Source: Persicaria tinctoria | Lineage: Eukaryota; Streptophyta; Magnoliopsida; Caryophyllales; Polygonaceae | DNA length: 64,000 nucleotides | Direction: 5' to 3' | NCBI GenBank assembly: GCA_037127255.1 | Contig: JBANSL010000018.1 | Coordinates: 19,999,175 to 20,063,174, forward strand | Shown here: positions 45,058 to 58,390 of the stretch, piece after piece | Layout of the letters: every line of letters begins with the position of its first letter | How positions within the stretch are numbered: position 1 is the first letter of the stretch | Position numbers and translations under genes: made by a program | The notes under the pieces: generated by a model | Seen by the model: the letters and a program-made list of their open reading frames with translations, nothing else | The model's database searches: none | What the model was told of the DNA's origin: nothing

Positions 45058-46010
45058 TTTTTTTTTCGAAGCAAGATAAGAGTTAGGGAGGCTCCCGACA
45101 ATCCGGGGGCCTTCCTAGAGCGTCCAGATGGACGAGATCAGCCAGCAGGTGGTCCGACGAGCAGCTATCCTCGGCAGGGTATCCGTAAGCAAGACGACGA
45201 GCAATCCTGTCTGCTACAGCATTTGATTCCCTGAAAATATGACGGATAGCAACATTAGTGAAGTATGAAAGATCAAACCGTGTATCAGATTGTAGCAGCT
45301 CAATATTCCAGGGACAAGTCCAATCACCCAGAAGAGCATTAACAACCATTAGACAATCCCCCTCAATTAGAAGGTTGTCAATCTGAAGTTGCTTAGCTTT
45401 TAGAACTCCCAATCGAAGAGCCAATGCTTCAGCGAAAAGAGCAGAGTTGTTATTGCAGGGACCGTTTCCCAAGGAAACAATATCACCGCAATCATTCCTA
45501 ATAACGAAACCGAAAGAACCCGACCCATCAGATCTGAAAGAACCATCAAAGTTTAGTTTATAAAAAGACGTAGGCGATTTTTGCCACGAATAGGCCCTGT
45601 GATTTTTTTCCGGACGACAATCCGTTGAATTAGAAGTACCCAAATGACCTCCCAGAAGTCGCCCCGTAGAAGCGTCGTACCGCAAAGCATCCTTGGTGGC
45701 AGACCAAGTATCACGAGTAGTAGCAATGAACACCGAAATATCGTTAATTCGAAGTTTAAATCCAGGATCAAACACTGCTTTGTTTCTGAAGAACCAAACA
45801 CTCCACCAGACAATGGACAACAGGGCCATAGCCGACTTACCCATCGAAGAGTACAAGTGAGTTAGCAGCATATTATAGTCCCTATTGACCAGGTCATTAA
45901 CAGAAGAAGGAATGGTTAGATGAAAACTTTTAAGAAACATCACAGTGATGTTACAACCCAAAAGAAGGTGGAAGCCTGACTCAAGCGTGTTCCCCTTATA
46001 TTAGTAGCCT
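45058..46010 (-). mobile_element. 5'-truncated LINE fragment with intact RNase H domain
   Basis: A 292-codon minus-strand frame (45961-45083; the first codon is TTG, so it is only a fragment) contains the linker LSIVWWSVWFFRNKAVF. A full RNase H follows: KLNFDGSFRSDGSGSFGFVI, LFAEALALRLG, LIEGDCLMVVNALLG, IRHIFRESNAVADRIARRL. Catalytic Asp, Glu, Asp and the late Asp are present. A poly-A run follows the stop on the minus strand (45068-45058). The RT palm is missing. It is not related closely to the other L1 copies in the window. Confidence 0.8.
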
Positions 46011-46343
46011 TGAATTGATATTGCAAAAAAAAAAAAAAATCAGAGAAATGTTTTTTTTTAAACAATACAAAAATAAATCAGACAAGCTTTAATTTTAAGT
46101 TTTGTAAATTGTAATAAATTTTCTTTTCTTTTTTTTTTGGTAAGAATTGCAATAAATTTTCTATACCAACATTGTTTGTTACTAATCCGCAGATATAGAT
46201 TTCACTGCCAATCACTGGAAACTTTATAAGAGGTTGTACTTGTTGAATTGAAAATTAAAGGTTTTCAGTTTTATGTTAACATGTAAAAATATACGGAGTA
46301 ATATTTAATCTATAAAATGAATTAATAAGAAAAAAAAATCATA
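46011..46343. other. AT-rich DNA, nothing recognised
   Basis: A run at about 46024-46039 and T runs; no gene. Confidence 0.45.
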
Positions 46344-48092
46344 AGGGCTTTAGGCAAGATCTTTTTGACTATTGTCAAGACAATTTCAACTAAATTGGAT
46401 ACATATTTTTTTTTTTTCCAAACAAATTGTAAAGAGGTCCAAAACTCTTTTTAGCACACATTTGGAACAATTAATTCACTAATTTCATTCATTGAAAACT
46501 TCAATATGTTGGCATCATCAACAATCCTTTAAAACTCCAATTGATTAATCATGTTCAATTAGCAAAGTGCTAATTAGATATTCAATGTTGGCAATGAATT
46601 ATCAATAATAGTGACAACGAGAGCGGAAAGAGTTTGACGAATTCCATCAAACCCTAATCCGCTTTCTCGTCGCTCTTCCAAAACCCTAATCACTCCACTG
46701 CCGCCGAAGTCCACTACGCGCAGGGGCGGATGCTTTAGTAGGCTAACCCAACAATTGCAGGGTCAAAGTTCACATTTATAGCTAAAAAAATATTTTTTGC
46801 TGGGCTAAAATAAAATCACGATGGAAAATTAAATTATGTTGGGTCCAAAAGTTGCAAGCCCAAATCACTCCCAAATTCTTTTACAATCTGTACGTACACA
46901 AAGTCACAAACCTACTCACCTATAGCCTGCACTAATTTTTTTGTAGGTCTAATTGTTTAGTGATAAAAAAAAACTTAAAATAAAACTCTTTCTTCACAAA
47001 CCCAGCATTGATTAGAATTGACAAGTTGAAAACGCCGACCGACTGACACGACTATACAAATACTCAGTTTCTAAATTCGAGTATTGTTTTTCTTCAACAA
47101 TCGAGTATGTGCTTCATGGCTCTCCTCTTAATGTTTTTTTTTTGGTTCATTGATCCTCCTCTTAGTAATATACTCCATTCGTTCGGCAAAACTTGTCATT
47201 TTAACTCTCCACACAACTTTTAATAAAACTAATAATTACACTTCTTTTTTACTAATTTGCCCTCAATTATTACTCTACTTTTTACTTTATCAAAAACTAC
47301 AACTCACAACACATTAATCAAATCAATGACAAGTTTTTTCGAACAAAAACAAAACTCTAAAACGACAAGTTTTGGCTTGGCAAAATTTTGCTCTCTTTTT
47401 AAGTTTTAACTTCAATAGTTTCGCTCACTTAACTTTTATTCACTAGATCCGCCACTGACTACGCGTCGCCGGTTGCCCTGTGCCATCGACATTCTGTTGC
47501 GTCGCCCACCATTTGGATCCTGTCGCCACCGCGCTAATCTGCTGCCAAGTGATGGATGTTGCGTTCGTGATTGGATATTGCTACACTGCAGTCTGAGGAG
47601 AACAATAGAAGTTGTCTCCCTGCCAATTCAATTAATTCCATATAACAAACACGTACCCCCTCCTAATTCCTTAATTAGGGATTGAATTCCTTCTATTGGT
47701 TAAATCAAATTCAAAAGGATATTGAAATACATATGAACTTCCACCACTTTAGTTTTGTGGTTAACCAGTCAATTTAATTAATTGTATTTCGGGTGAGAGA
47801 CGGAAACGGATTAGGGTTTTGACGGAATTCTTCAAACTGAATTTTCAACATTCAATCAATTTAAGCGAGAACCTTTGATTGAAGGATTCGATTGAATTCA
47901 AAAGAGGAGAGTTTCAACTGTATGCTCTCAAAGCGATATGTTCTTTCTTCCACCAATTTCCTATCGATGGGTAGATGAGAGAGTTTTGGGCCTATTTACA
48001 ACTTGCTTGAAAAAAATGAGAAGGACCGGTGTGTAATCTAGTTGAAATTGTCTTGACAATAGTCGTTTTGGGATCTTGTCTAAAGCCTCACT
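46344..48092. mobile_element. long-terminal-inverted-repeat (MULE-like) element with a hAT insertion inside
   Basis: The left end (GGCTTTAGGCAAGATC, then GACTATTGTCAAGACAATTT) is mirrored at the right (48030-48090). The inverted similarity extends roughly 340 bp inward (CGAATTCCATCAAACCCTAA near 46638 against TTAGGGTTTTGACGGAATTC near 47811). Outer flanks share AAAAAAATCA, a candidate 9-10-bp duplication. Long inverted repeats and a 9-bp duplication are typical of Mutator-like elements. No transposase is present. GC-rich interior pieces (46665-46720 joined to 47458-47600 when the hAT is ignored) could be captured genic sequence. Confidence 0.6.
46721..47457. mobile_element. non-autonomous hAT element, 737 bp
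   Basis: The left end is CAGGGGCGGATGC, and the right end GATCCGCCACTG has the reverse complement CAGTGGCGGATC, both classic hAT ends. A perfect 8-bp duplication ACTACGCG flanks it (46713-46720 and 47458-47465). The interior has no transposase and includes a Stowaway-like segment starting near 47170 (ACTCCATTCGTTCGG). Confidence 0.9.
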
Positions 48093-50299
48093 CAAAAAAA
48101 ATCAAAAGTAAATTTGCAATGCAGGACAGTTGAGTTACAAATTTACAAATATGACCCCCACAATAAATAAATAAACAGATTGTTGTGCAATTGTGAATCT
48201 GTGATCCGTGGAGATGGAGCATAGATCCGATTAAAAAAAAGGGATGGAGCGTAGAAGTTGTAAACATTGGCCAAATTGAGCACACAATTGTGGACCAAAC
48301 CATTAACTGAAAATAAAAATAAAAATAAACAATCTGGACCCCAAATCTTTATTTTAAGTCTTTATTTGCGCATATATGTAGGTTAATAGGGCCTACAAAT
48401 AATTTACCATATAAGAAGGGTATGTGAGATGGTGTGTTCGATTTTAGTTTTTTTTATATATAAATAAAATAAAAGTTCGAGTGGTGTTAGACTCCAATTG
48501 TATTATTTTGACAAAATAAAAGTTCGGATGAGTCATCTTGTATAAAAGAACTTACTCAATTTATTTCTTAAAACTTAAACGAGAAAAGTTAGAAAACTCA
48601 AACATTGAGATCTATAATCGATATGAATGGCTTTGTGTACATACTAGAACAATGCATTATAATGCATTTTTCTATATGCTCCAAACACCCTCTAAGTATA
48701 ACGTTTCACAAGTAAATAGTATATTAGATACAATTTGCGGAAGTCTTATAATGCAAACATAATCTTGAAACCAATTATACTCTAATAAGTATCAAAAACT
48801 TAAATTTAGCAAGACACTTTACCTATAATTGAAAAATGCACCCTCATCAACAACTCAAATTCAATAAGACACTTTACCTTGTATTAGTAAATAAAGAGCG
48901 GTCATTCCGGAGTTCGAACCGAAGACCTATGGGGTAATGATTCATTACCCCATACGTTGTGTAATTGTAAGGGTGAAAAGGCAATGAGATCCAACGATGT
49001 ACAACTCTTATCTATTGCAATGGCCCTTGACATTCACTACTCATTTGCTTTTGCAATTTTTATTGTATTGTCACCTTCTTCCAAAGCCAAAGTGTTATAG
49101 GACCATGTATAGGTGCATCTTTTACACTCTTTAGTTTTTAACTTGTTGCATTTGTGGTCATTTTTTTTCACCAATATGAAACTTCAACACAAAATTCATC
49201 ACTTAACTATAATTGTAGAACCCCTAGTATAATGAAGCTAAGTATTGTGTCTAGTTCCTTGGCTATAGATGATGACTTGTTGAGTTTGGGAGAATGAGCA
49301 TTTTATAGATTACAAAATATAGATTAGTGGAACAAAATTTTGATTTAGAATAGTGTAAATTTTCAAAATAGTGTACCCAACTCCATAATTATGAAAAAAT
49401 AATTAATAACTGAATTCAACATTAAACATTTTATTCTTTAATGACATTAGTTTACAATTTAGGAGAGGGTTTGGTAAGGAACCATATTAAAGCTGATACA
49501 CAAGCATACGGAACTAGCGAGCTTTCTGAAAGTTTGATCTATTGGGCGAATAAAGGAAGAAGATAAAACACGGGGATACTAAACAGAATTTGTCAAAATA
49601 AAAAAAACCTTCAAACCAAAATGTGTGAAATCCAAGCAAGGCATAGGAATTAGGAAAGGGGAGGAACTGAAAACTTGGAGAAGAGAAGATGGAGCATGTG
49701 CTGATGTGCGTATATGCAAGATTAGCTGCATTTTCAGTGCCACTTCACTTTGTATAATTGTAATCTCTGATCTTTTGTTGTTGTTTTCAACCTCCTTTAT
49801 TTTTTTTTGTACTGTACTTTCATCCCCTTTACTTTGTTAAGGCTGATAAAGAGAGCCCCCTCCAGCAAAATCAAGGATCAAATCCACAAAAGAAATGATC
49901 CCCACTTCACTGTGAACATGTGATCTTTTGTAACCCTCCATGTTTGGCTTTCATAGTTTGAGATGTGCCTTTGTTAGTTGTTTGATTCCTAAAAGTTTTT
50001 AACCACTTGGAAGTTTGAACCTTTTTCTCCCAAGGTATAAACTATTGGGTAATTATCAAGTTATTTGCCTTTTAACATTTTTTTTGTTAACTGGTTAATT
50101 AGATGGTAAAACACTCAATTTACATATTTTTTAATTATCAACCCATTTCATTCATGTGGGTAATTTACTCAAAATTTAGGATAGATAGTTGGGTCAATTC
50201 ATGTGGGTAATTTTCTGCTGGCGAATGACTCTTTCGGATTGTTTGGGTTTTTTCTTCCATCTGTGTTTATTTGTGGTTGTACTATATAGTTTGTTGTTT
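48093..50299. other. intergenic DNA
   Basis: No protein gene is recognised. A perfect hairpin lies at 48928-48954. A 49450-49850 stretch looks leader- or transcript-like but encodes nothing I know (71-codon frame at 49625). Confidence 0.4.
48887..48954. repeat. dispersed repeat with B-box-like motif and perfect hairpin
   Basis: TAAATAAAGAGCGGTCATTC at 48888 also occurs, inverted, at 25805-25831. It is followed on the minus strand by a B-box-like GGTTCGAACTCC, and then by a perfect inverted repeat TATGGGGTAATGA / TCATTACCCCATA (48928-48954) with a one-base loop. It could be the edge of a SINE or of another repeat family. Confidence 0.5.
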
Positions 50300-50386
50300 G
50301 TTGACGGCTAGTCCATCTGCCGATTCGTCGGCCTCTCGAGTATCAGATTTGTTTGAGCTCGAATTTTTTCCTAATAAAAAAAAAAA
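50300..50386 (+). repeat. LINE/SINE-like 3' tail with poly-A
   Basis: TTCGTCGGCCTCTCGAGTAT ... GCTCGAATTTTTTCCTAAT followed by poly-A matches the tails at 14222-14317 and 26668-26729. The insertion's 5' limit is not clear. Confidence 0.55.
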
Positions 50387-52093
50387 TCTAGCCTAAGCAT
50401 CTAGACACCATTAATAAGAGTGGTGTTACATATATATAATAATGCAAATTGAGTAGATGTAAAGTATATTTTGAGTTAGGACAGTGTATAATGCTAAGAA
50501 TCATTTGTCCATGCCTGCCTCAACCAAAATCCAAGCAATGTTGGCTAGATTTGAATTTGATTATATACTTTATTTGGATTTTGGATCTTATTGGGTAGAT
50601 ATGGTACATGATTTTGGGTTATAATTTAGCCTTTGTTTTTTTTTTTATCTATTTCAGTCAAATGTTGCATTGATGAATCACTCATCAAATATTGAATGAA
50701 ATGGAGGTGGTTGTTCTATGTCATGTAATAACACTCTATTTGCCTATTTGGGCATTATGGAAGTCTTTAAACGCCTCATTTTCATTTTTCGAAAAATTGA
50801 AAGGTAAATATTACAGTATATTACAAAAATTAATTACGTGACATATAAGATAATTTTCATTTTCATTTGCTTTTATTTATAATAGTTAGTTTATCTATCG
50901 GCTTGTCCGAACTCTCGATTGCTCTAGACATGAAATACTTTTCTTTATTTTTTTTAAAAGAATCTTATAGAAAAAGTAACGCTAAAGTTCACATAAAGAT
51001 CGTACATAGTGTATTTACCAACACTTAATTATTATATTTTATTTTAGAATGATTCATCTCAGCTCTAAATCACTTTCATTAGATCATACATTTTCTCCTC
51101 TATATCTCCAAGTTGTCATGCTATTCATGTTCTCTTGTACACATCATTTTCCAATCTGAAGAATATAAATGATAAATTTGTTTCCAAATGAGGTTAAATT
51201 GTGATTGATATGCCATTCTCCAACCCATACAGATTTGCATCTGTGCATCAGATGCCTATAGAATCACATTCAATCACTACATGTCAGTGTTGCTTCCATG
51301 GAACATTCACCTCAGACCAATCCCCATTTACCCAACTAAGAAATTAGGGTTTTTTTAAAGCATGTTTATAGGAACAAGCATGAAAAGACCAAATTGCCCC
51401 TATAAGAATCTGACCACCAGATGCTGCAAAGTTTGCCTGGATTTCCACATGGGCTGGTTTTGGTTTTCTGCAAGAAGAAGACAACCAACACCAACCCATT
51501 GTTAGCTTACACACCCCATGGAGTGTACCGGGAACCGTCAGTGTACCTGACTTGTCGGAGCGAGCTACATGATTTTCACAAATGATTGTACTTCCAATTA
51601 TGCTAGGTTCCTGATTGAATGAGTTACAGCATTGATCTCGGTTTTTGACTCAATATTCGGATTGGCACTTGGTATTTGAGTTCAATAACTACCCACGAGT
51701 TACGTACATCAACACGATGACAGATGACCGATAAAAATGTAAAACAGGTAATCCCTCACCGAGCCTGTAAATGATCAGATCTAAATAAGAGCAAAAATTC
51801 ATTCTTGAACCAAGATAGGAGGAAAACAAATAATTGATATTCTCACTAGTAGCTACAAAATCCTAACTAGATCAATTTTCTGAGAAGACACAAAAAAAAT
51901 ATGTTTAGGTCGCCTCATTTGGTGAATATGAACTTGGGAACATTTTCAATTGACTTGGATGCATCGACTGTTAAGGTTAGATTGTATACGAAATATCCCA
52001 GCATCACCTCACAATGCTGTCTGTCCTGGTACGTTAAGGGCGAAATGCAGCACATACTCTGTCTGTAGCTTCCCCTGGCGATGAATCTCCAAC
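50387..52093. other. intergenic DNA and 3' UTR of the CCCH/CWF19-like gene
   Basis: No gene is recognised. A diverged tail-like segment lies near 50880-50960. The part closest to 52093 should be the 3' UTR of the minus-strand gene. Confidence 0.4.
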
Positions 52094-55000
52094 TCATTGA
52101 TTGGGATCGAAGTCCTTGAACTTGCTTTTAAACGATTCCACCAGTTCTATCTCATCCTCTTTGCTAAGCTTACAATTTCTCCAATCAGCCCTATCCGGGA
52201 TCTTCAGGAGGCCAGCCAAGACCTGGGACACATTATTACGATGTTAGAGAGCGAGACTGTAACATTTGGGTTGCAACTATAGTGCAGATAGCATCATGAG
52301 TAAATATCATTGTTCAAAAAATGCAACTTCCCCACTGCTTTGAGGCCTTGTAAAATAAGCCGACACTAAGCAAAACTTTATTTCTGATAAATACAGTCAG
52401 GAACTTGTCTGCTGAACTAATACTGGAAATCCATTTGCTGAACTAATACGTGAGATTAGCTGCAGTAATGTTACTGCCTAATCTACAAGACGACAATATA
52501 TATAGTAGGTAGAGGACTATATATGGACCCACCCCCAACACTTTTCCCAATCTGATTAGCTATACATAGTTAATGCCATTACCGACGTCTTTTCACTTGG
52601 ATCTAGAAAATAGGTGTGAAGAACAAGGCATGAAAATGGAGAAGTTGCCTAGATTAAATAGATACTCCTTAACCAAACTATATTACCTCACGTCCGAATT
52701 GGGGTGGAAATTCCGAATCTTCCTCAATAGCATGTAGTAATATCGTGCCATCAGGGAGTTCCACATAGAATATGCCACAGCCACTATCTACTTGTGACTT
52801 CAACAATTTCCTTCCTTCTGCGCTATTATCCTCTGAAAGTCAAAGAGGGCAAAACACAACTGTTATAACCATCATACCCCGAAAGAATTAACAGGACAAT
52901 ACACATATGTTAAGATGCAGCTTATAACATACACAAGTTGAGAAAGGGCTGTTAACACTATGTTACGAGAACGAAAGGGAGGTTTGTATTAATCCAGGGC
53001 TTGCTTAAACTCGTAAGACATTTTTACTGTTCATCTTAATCAATATGGAGTATCTAACTTCAGAAAACACCTAAAAACACCATAATTCTTTCTAGAAAAA
53101 TGTAAGCCTAACCTTGATTTCAAAGCTCTCACGGAATCAATTAAGGAGCACCTCAAAATAAAAATATTGATTTTTCATCAGAATCCATGATTTCAAAGCT
53201 CAATCCATTTCTTGGGCAATTAAGGGTACCCCAACTGTAGGCTAAACCTAAAGGTATCTCTTTCTGTCCATCACCCATCCCTCCTCAAGCACACACAAAT
53301 AATTTCATAGCTCTTTCATTCTCTTAATTTTAATGGGTTAAGGTTGACAACATTGTCAATAATCAGGTAACTCTAGACTAGCAGCAGATTGAACACAAAA
53401 TAAACCTTCTGAAGTAGCTAATTCAACAGAAGTCCAAGATCCCAGCCATTATGCCACGAAGAAACTTAGTAACAAACAGAGAGAACATGAAAATAAATGC
53501 AGCAAAATAAAATTCATGAAGAACCTCATTCCAACGAGAAGCTCATACCAGTTGATAATAGTATTTCCATCCCCAAAAAAACATAGTCACCAAAATTAAC
53601 TTACCCTTGATTATTTTGAATTCAAAGGATAGCTTCTTAGCTGCTAAATTGAAGATATTCTTCACAATAGATGATTTGCCTGATGGAAGAGGGACAGCCT
53701 GCAGTAGATGTGAAGGAATGCTGAGTACGGTTAACTTATGGTTGTTACCAAAATGCCAACTCTATTCATTGAATATTTGAATGTGAACTGTATATTGACT
53801 CACTGAATAAAAAGGAGCAGTTTACCTGAAGATTTGCATGACTGCCTCGTTTTGAAACAAATTCAAAGAAGATCATTTCCTTTCCTTTTTTCTGACTATA
53901 CGTCTGAAGGCTTCTCTGAAATTTGTAAAGCTCTTTTTCACACTCAGGAGGAACGGACAGGGTACTCGGCGAATGCTCAATAGGAACGATTAGCACATGA
54001 TCATCCACAAGACCACCTTTGGGCAATGCATAATAAAAGTATTCTCCAACACTAATGATTAGATGAGACTCCACATTGGGGCTTGACAAACAAAACCAGC
54101 ATTCTTTTGACCTACAGTTTGATTGTATCACTCTTAGTTTTCCAGAAAAGAGCTCAAGAATGTACCCAAAAACAGAAGGAGCGTAAAAATATATGCAGAT
54201 AAGGAGAAGATAATATAAGCAGATGAAAACAATTCATGACTCAAACCATAGTGGAAACATGGAAACATATTCAAAATTTCAAACACTAGGTCCACTAACC
54301 TGGTACCACCAGCACCAGCAGATCTGTGCTTCCTGTTAGACACAACATCACCTTCTTCAACTAGGTTGTGCTTAAATTGACAATCTGGGCCTCTCTCACA
54401 TTTTCCTTTATTAAGGAAATCAAAACAGACACCTCTTGAGCATAGTTCCTTGGCATCTGCATCATGTCTAAAGTGGCACTTCTCTCCTCGCGGACATGAC
54501 CCAGAAGACACATATTTGAAACAGAGCTTATCCCCAATTCCTTCCCCAACCCTCTGTTTTTTAACATCATACCGCCAAGGTTGTGCCTCAAGAGCATCTT
54601 CCAACGGTCGCTTTGTCGTTTCTGTGGCATTTATATTTTTCTCATCTACACCAAATGGAAAAAAGGTAGTATTTGGAGGCTTGTTGCAGATCTCAGCAGT
54701 TGTCATAGTTGAGGAGGGAGTAGGAGAAATTGCATGCATGAATTTCTGAGATGAAAATATGAAGTAAGTGGAAACCCAAAAGTATGGCTTCAAGCATTAC
54801 TAACACCATAAATATTGGTGGATAAATATGCTAGAAATAACAACAGAAACCATTAGCATAAGACTTTGTATGATTAATGATATTACAAATACTTTCTCAT
54901 CGATCAATTGATAAAAAAATTTTATCTATGATTAAGTGATATTATTTTATTTATTTATAATGGTGTTGCTACATTGTCTACGTTTTTAGAGCATGAGAAC

Positions 55001-58000
55001 AAAATTGTTTGAAAAAAATGTGTCATGTATATGCTGATCAGATACCTTTCAAGCAATTTACAAACCAACAAAATATTCTTATCTGACGCTGTCAGCTGAT
55101 AATCAAATTGACCTGACTCTAAATAGAAATACAAAACCCAATAAAAATGCACCTGAAACCCAAAAAGACTAAATGAGTATGTATATGAGCAAAAACTTTT
55201 TTTAAAAAAAAATTTAGGGACTGTTACTCTCTTTATGGCAGTTTATTGCATATGTTAATCAAGGAACTAAGTCACAAAAGCTAATGGGGAAATAGGCATT
55301 GGGAGAGTGCTTTATGAATAGAGTTAATGAGATGTAACTGCTTTCAGGGTTACCAAGCGTAGAGACAATAAGAAATGCGGTGTGTTCATTAATATAGGAT
55401 GGAACTTGAGTGAGAGTTCACCTAAGAAAGCATATTGCATAAACCTACATATTTCTTGCCCTGATAATACCAGTTATTTATGCTCTTCTGACAAAAAAGA
55501 GCTAAAAAAGGTATCTACAAAGTCACGGCCTTTCTGCAAGAAATATTCTTAACAAGGCATACTTCAAGATCTGTCCAATTGTCCACATTCATAATGGCCT
55601 TAGTCTAAGACAGACAAATGCTCGGTTGATAGCATGCATAATACAAATTGCAGATTTTACTGAGACGGGAACATTTGTTTATATGGCATCCAACTTTTTT
55701 ATTGACTCACTGAATAAATGGAGCTGCTCCAAGCTTGCATAGTCATCCAAGCATTGTAATAAGCTAAGACTTTTATCAACAGAAAACACATCTTGTTATG
55801 CATCGGTCTATTAGGCATTTACATCATAAATCTGTCGTCACTCTTCAGTAATCAGTTAAATATGTATCTCCTATGTTCCCACATGTCCTAGCAATGCCAT
55901 TGCCAGGAATAGCCACACCACTCGAAGAAAGCAATTACAAGATGAGTGATTCTAATATCCAACAGGACCGATCTCCAATACTCCTTGTAAACAACATAGA
56001 GAGATGAAAACAAATTGAGCAAGCGTATAGCAAAGAGCAAAATAATAACAAACAGAAAGTGCTAGTAACAAATAGAAACAATCTGCAAGCAGAAAACTGA
56101 ATCAAGGGAGGCAGCAATGCATAACCAAGCAGAAATCTAAATAGTGTAGACAGAACGAAAGGCCGAACCTGTTTACTTTTATTTCCCACAGAAGCAAGAC
56201 CAATGAAACGTGTCACGTGCATAGCATTGATGTTAGAGTAAGGCTCACGAGCATAAAAAACACCCATGGAACCCGCAATGTGATACCTGTTCTAGAAAAA
56301 ACATAGTATTGGAATAGCAATGGATAATACATAATCGGAAATTTTTAAAACAAACTTATAATACCAGAGATTTATTTACAGACCACTTTATAAAACAAAG
56401 GCCTACTATCTCCTTTCCTCATGAGGGAAAAAGAACGAAATAAGAAAGACAGATCATACTTTTATCTAAATACCTAATATCCAACCATCTCATACTGTTC
56501 ATAAACCAATATGAAGGGATCTACATAAGGAACTCACCGAGGCTTGATCTCAGCCACAAGCTCTGCAACTGTATAGTCACTTCCGACTGAATCAGAAATT
56601 CCCGGAGGAATATCTGAGGTAGCAGCCTTGTCTGTAACTCCAGTTGGCCATTCATTAGTGTAGGTAGTTAAGAATCCCATAATAAAGAACAATAGGCCAC
56701 TAGTACAATGAAGAAATAAATCTTAATGATTAAATACATGGGAAGCATAGAGCAAATAAGGATATGTGAGGAACAAATCAACTATTCCTGATTCTTCTGC
56801 TATTGCCCGCAATGCATCAACATCGTCTTGACTATATTTTCCATATGGTTGACCACTTGATGACTGCCTACCAGATAAGTAGGCCACAGATAGCCCTGGT
56901 TAATAGGATGATTGATCAAAGACAGAAAAAAGCAATGGTCAAATATAATCCACTGAAAAACTCTATATGATTTCTTACTGACTATATCATAAAAAGATCT
57001 AACAATGCTAGAAACGCAAAACAAATTAACAGAAAAGCTCTGAAATATATTTACTATTTAGCACTATTTCCTCATGAGTTATGAACTTGTTAAATGTCAA
57101 TCACTAGATAGGTGAAGGTGCAAAAGAACGTATAATGCCCTATATTTAAAGACATAAACCCTCGTCATATAATGATAGAAATGAAACATGGGAGAAAATG
57201 AATTTTGTTTATTGAAAAACTCAGAGGGAGCAAGGAAAACTCTATTTTGGTAAGAAAAAAAAATCTCATATATTAAGAACTCTTAGATCAAATGCTCCAA
57301 ACAGAGCTTCAGGGCCTAATGTGATAACTTTTACACTGTTAATATATAAACCAGTTTTGTCACAATGGCAATGATATTGAGGGCAAACACAACACTCCTG
57401 CAAAACAGCATGACCAAACAAGCCCAAAATACGAAATTCGCACACATTAGATCAACTAAACATGGGAATGGATAGGTCATCGATTACTTGTACAACTCCC
57501 AAAGAACATGTACTTTTTCCACTTCCACTCACCGATAGCTTCCATAAAACACAGAAATAAATTATGATCGGGGCCTTGAAATCTTTGGTAATGTATAAAT
57601 GAAATTATCTTGGATAGACCTTAACCTCCGATACACTGGCTCTGTACTATGGTCTTTCATACACTACGACAAGGCAGTTACAGAATTTCACTTCCAAAAT
57701 GAATATTTTCTAGTCGGGTATCACATGAACCAGTGCTACATTTCTATAATCCACAACGGATAAATTTCATCTAATACAAACTATTTGGACAACTTCAGCA
57801 TAAACAATCTAAATCACCAAGACAACGCAACTCTACAAGTCATTTAAGAATACAAACATGTCTCTAAATGCATCGCAATCAAAGTTCATCAATCACATAA
57901 GCGAATTCGAAAGAGCAAAAGCAGATACCATGTAATTGAAACTTTCCACTGCCTTTCAGCCAGTAGAGATTCTCACAAATCCGCAAACCATCCATCTTGA

Positions 58001-58390
58001 ACCCCTGGTTCAAGGGATCCCTGGCCGCCACAGAAAGAACTTTCTGCGCGCCAACGCCGTAGTCACCGACGAAGTAGGTCGGAATGGGAACCTCCAACCT
58101 CCCTTCCACGTAGCTGGTGAGCTCGTCGAGCTGGTCCGGCGAATCCGGGAAGAACTGGCCTACGCAGAGCAAGGCGTCAAATGGACCGGCCGATTTATTG
58201 ACCTGAAACACACAAAATCGCCGCAAAGCTCAATGCCAATGTCTAAACCTAGAAATTTCTCAACGGCGAATTGAACACAAAATCATCGGAATCGGAAAGG
58301 CGGAGAGGGAGTTACAGATGCGACGCGCTTGAAGAGCTGGTTGAGACGGCCAAGGACGTCGCCGCATAGCAGAATCCGGGGAGGAGCCAT
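52094..58390 (-). CDS. CCCH zinc-finger / CWF19-like (CwfJ) protein, 10 exons
   Basis: Exons (minus strand): 58390-58316, 58202-57929, 56895-56766, 56657-56538, 56286-56169, 54745-54300, 54111-53826, 53698-53605, 52832-52687, 52222-52094. They total 1818 bp, 605 aa. Residues 1-240 are the CWF19-like N-terminal domain (PRILLCGDVLGRLNQLFKRV, FDALLCVGQFF, PTYFVGDYG, GVFYAREPYSNINAMHVTRF). Two CCCH fingers with C-x8-C-x5-C-x3-H spacing follow (CFKYVSSGSCPRGEKCHFRH and CFDFLNKGKCERGPDCQFKH). The C-terminus is the CwfJ HIT-like part (CWFCLSSPNVESH, DDHVLIVPIEH). The layout and size match Arabidopsis CCCH protein 64. Family members (yeast Drn1, human CWF19L1) are linked to lariat debranching and the late spliceosome. 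The third intron is a U12 AT-AC intron. The start is the first ATG, about 280 bp from the divergent neighbour. Confidence 0.9.
56658..56765 (-). other. U12-type AT-AC intron (108 bp)
   Basis: The intron begins exactly ATATCCTT, the U12 5' splice site consensus, and ends in AC. A TTCTTAAC branch-site motif (56674-56667) lies about 10 nt before the end, the short spacing typical of U12 introns. Splicing CTCAC to TAATGAATGG restores the family sequence DLFLTNEWPTGV; no GT-AG alternative keeps the frame. Confidence 0.93.

Noticed and set aside
45083..45961. 292-codon RNase H frame as a host gene
   Set aside because: It has no ATG start, carries LINE linker motifs and is followed by a genomic poly-A run, so it is a 5'-truncated LINE.
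56658..56765. conventional GT-AG splicing of the third CWF19-like intron
   Set aside because: No GT donor or AG acceptor nearby restores the frame; the AT-AC sites and branch motif do so exactly.
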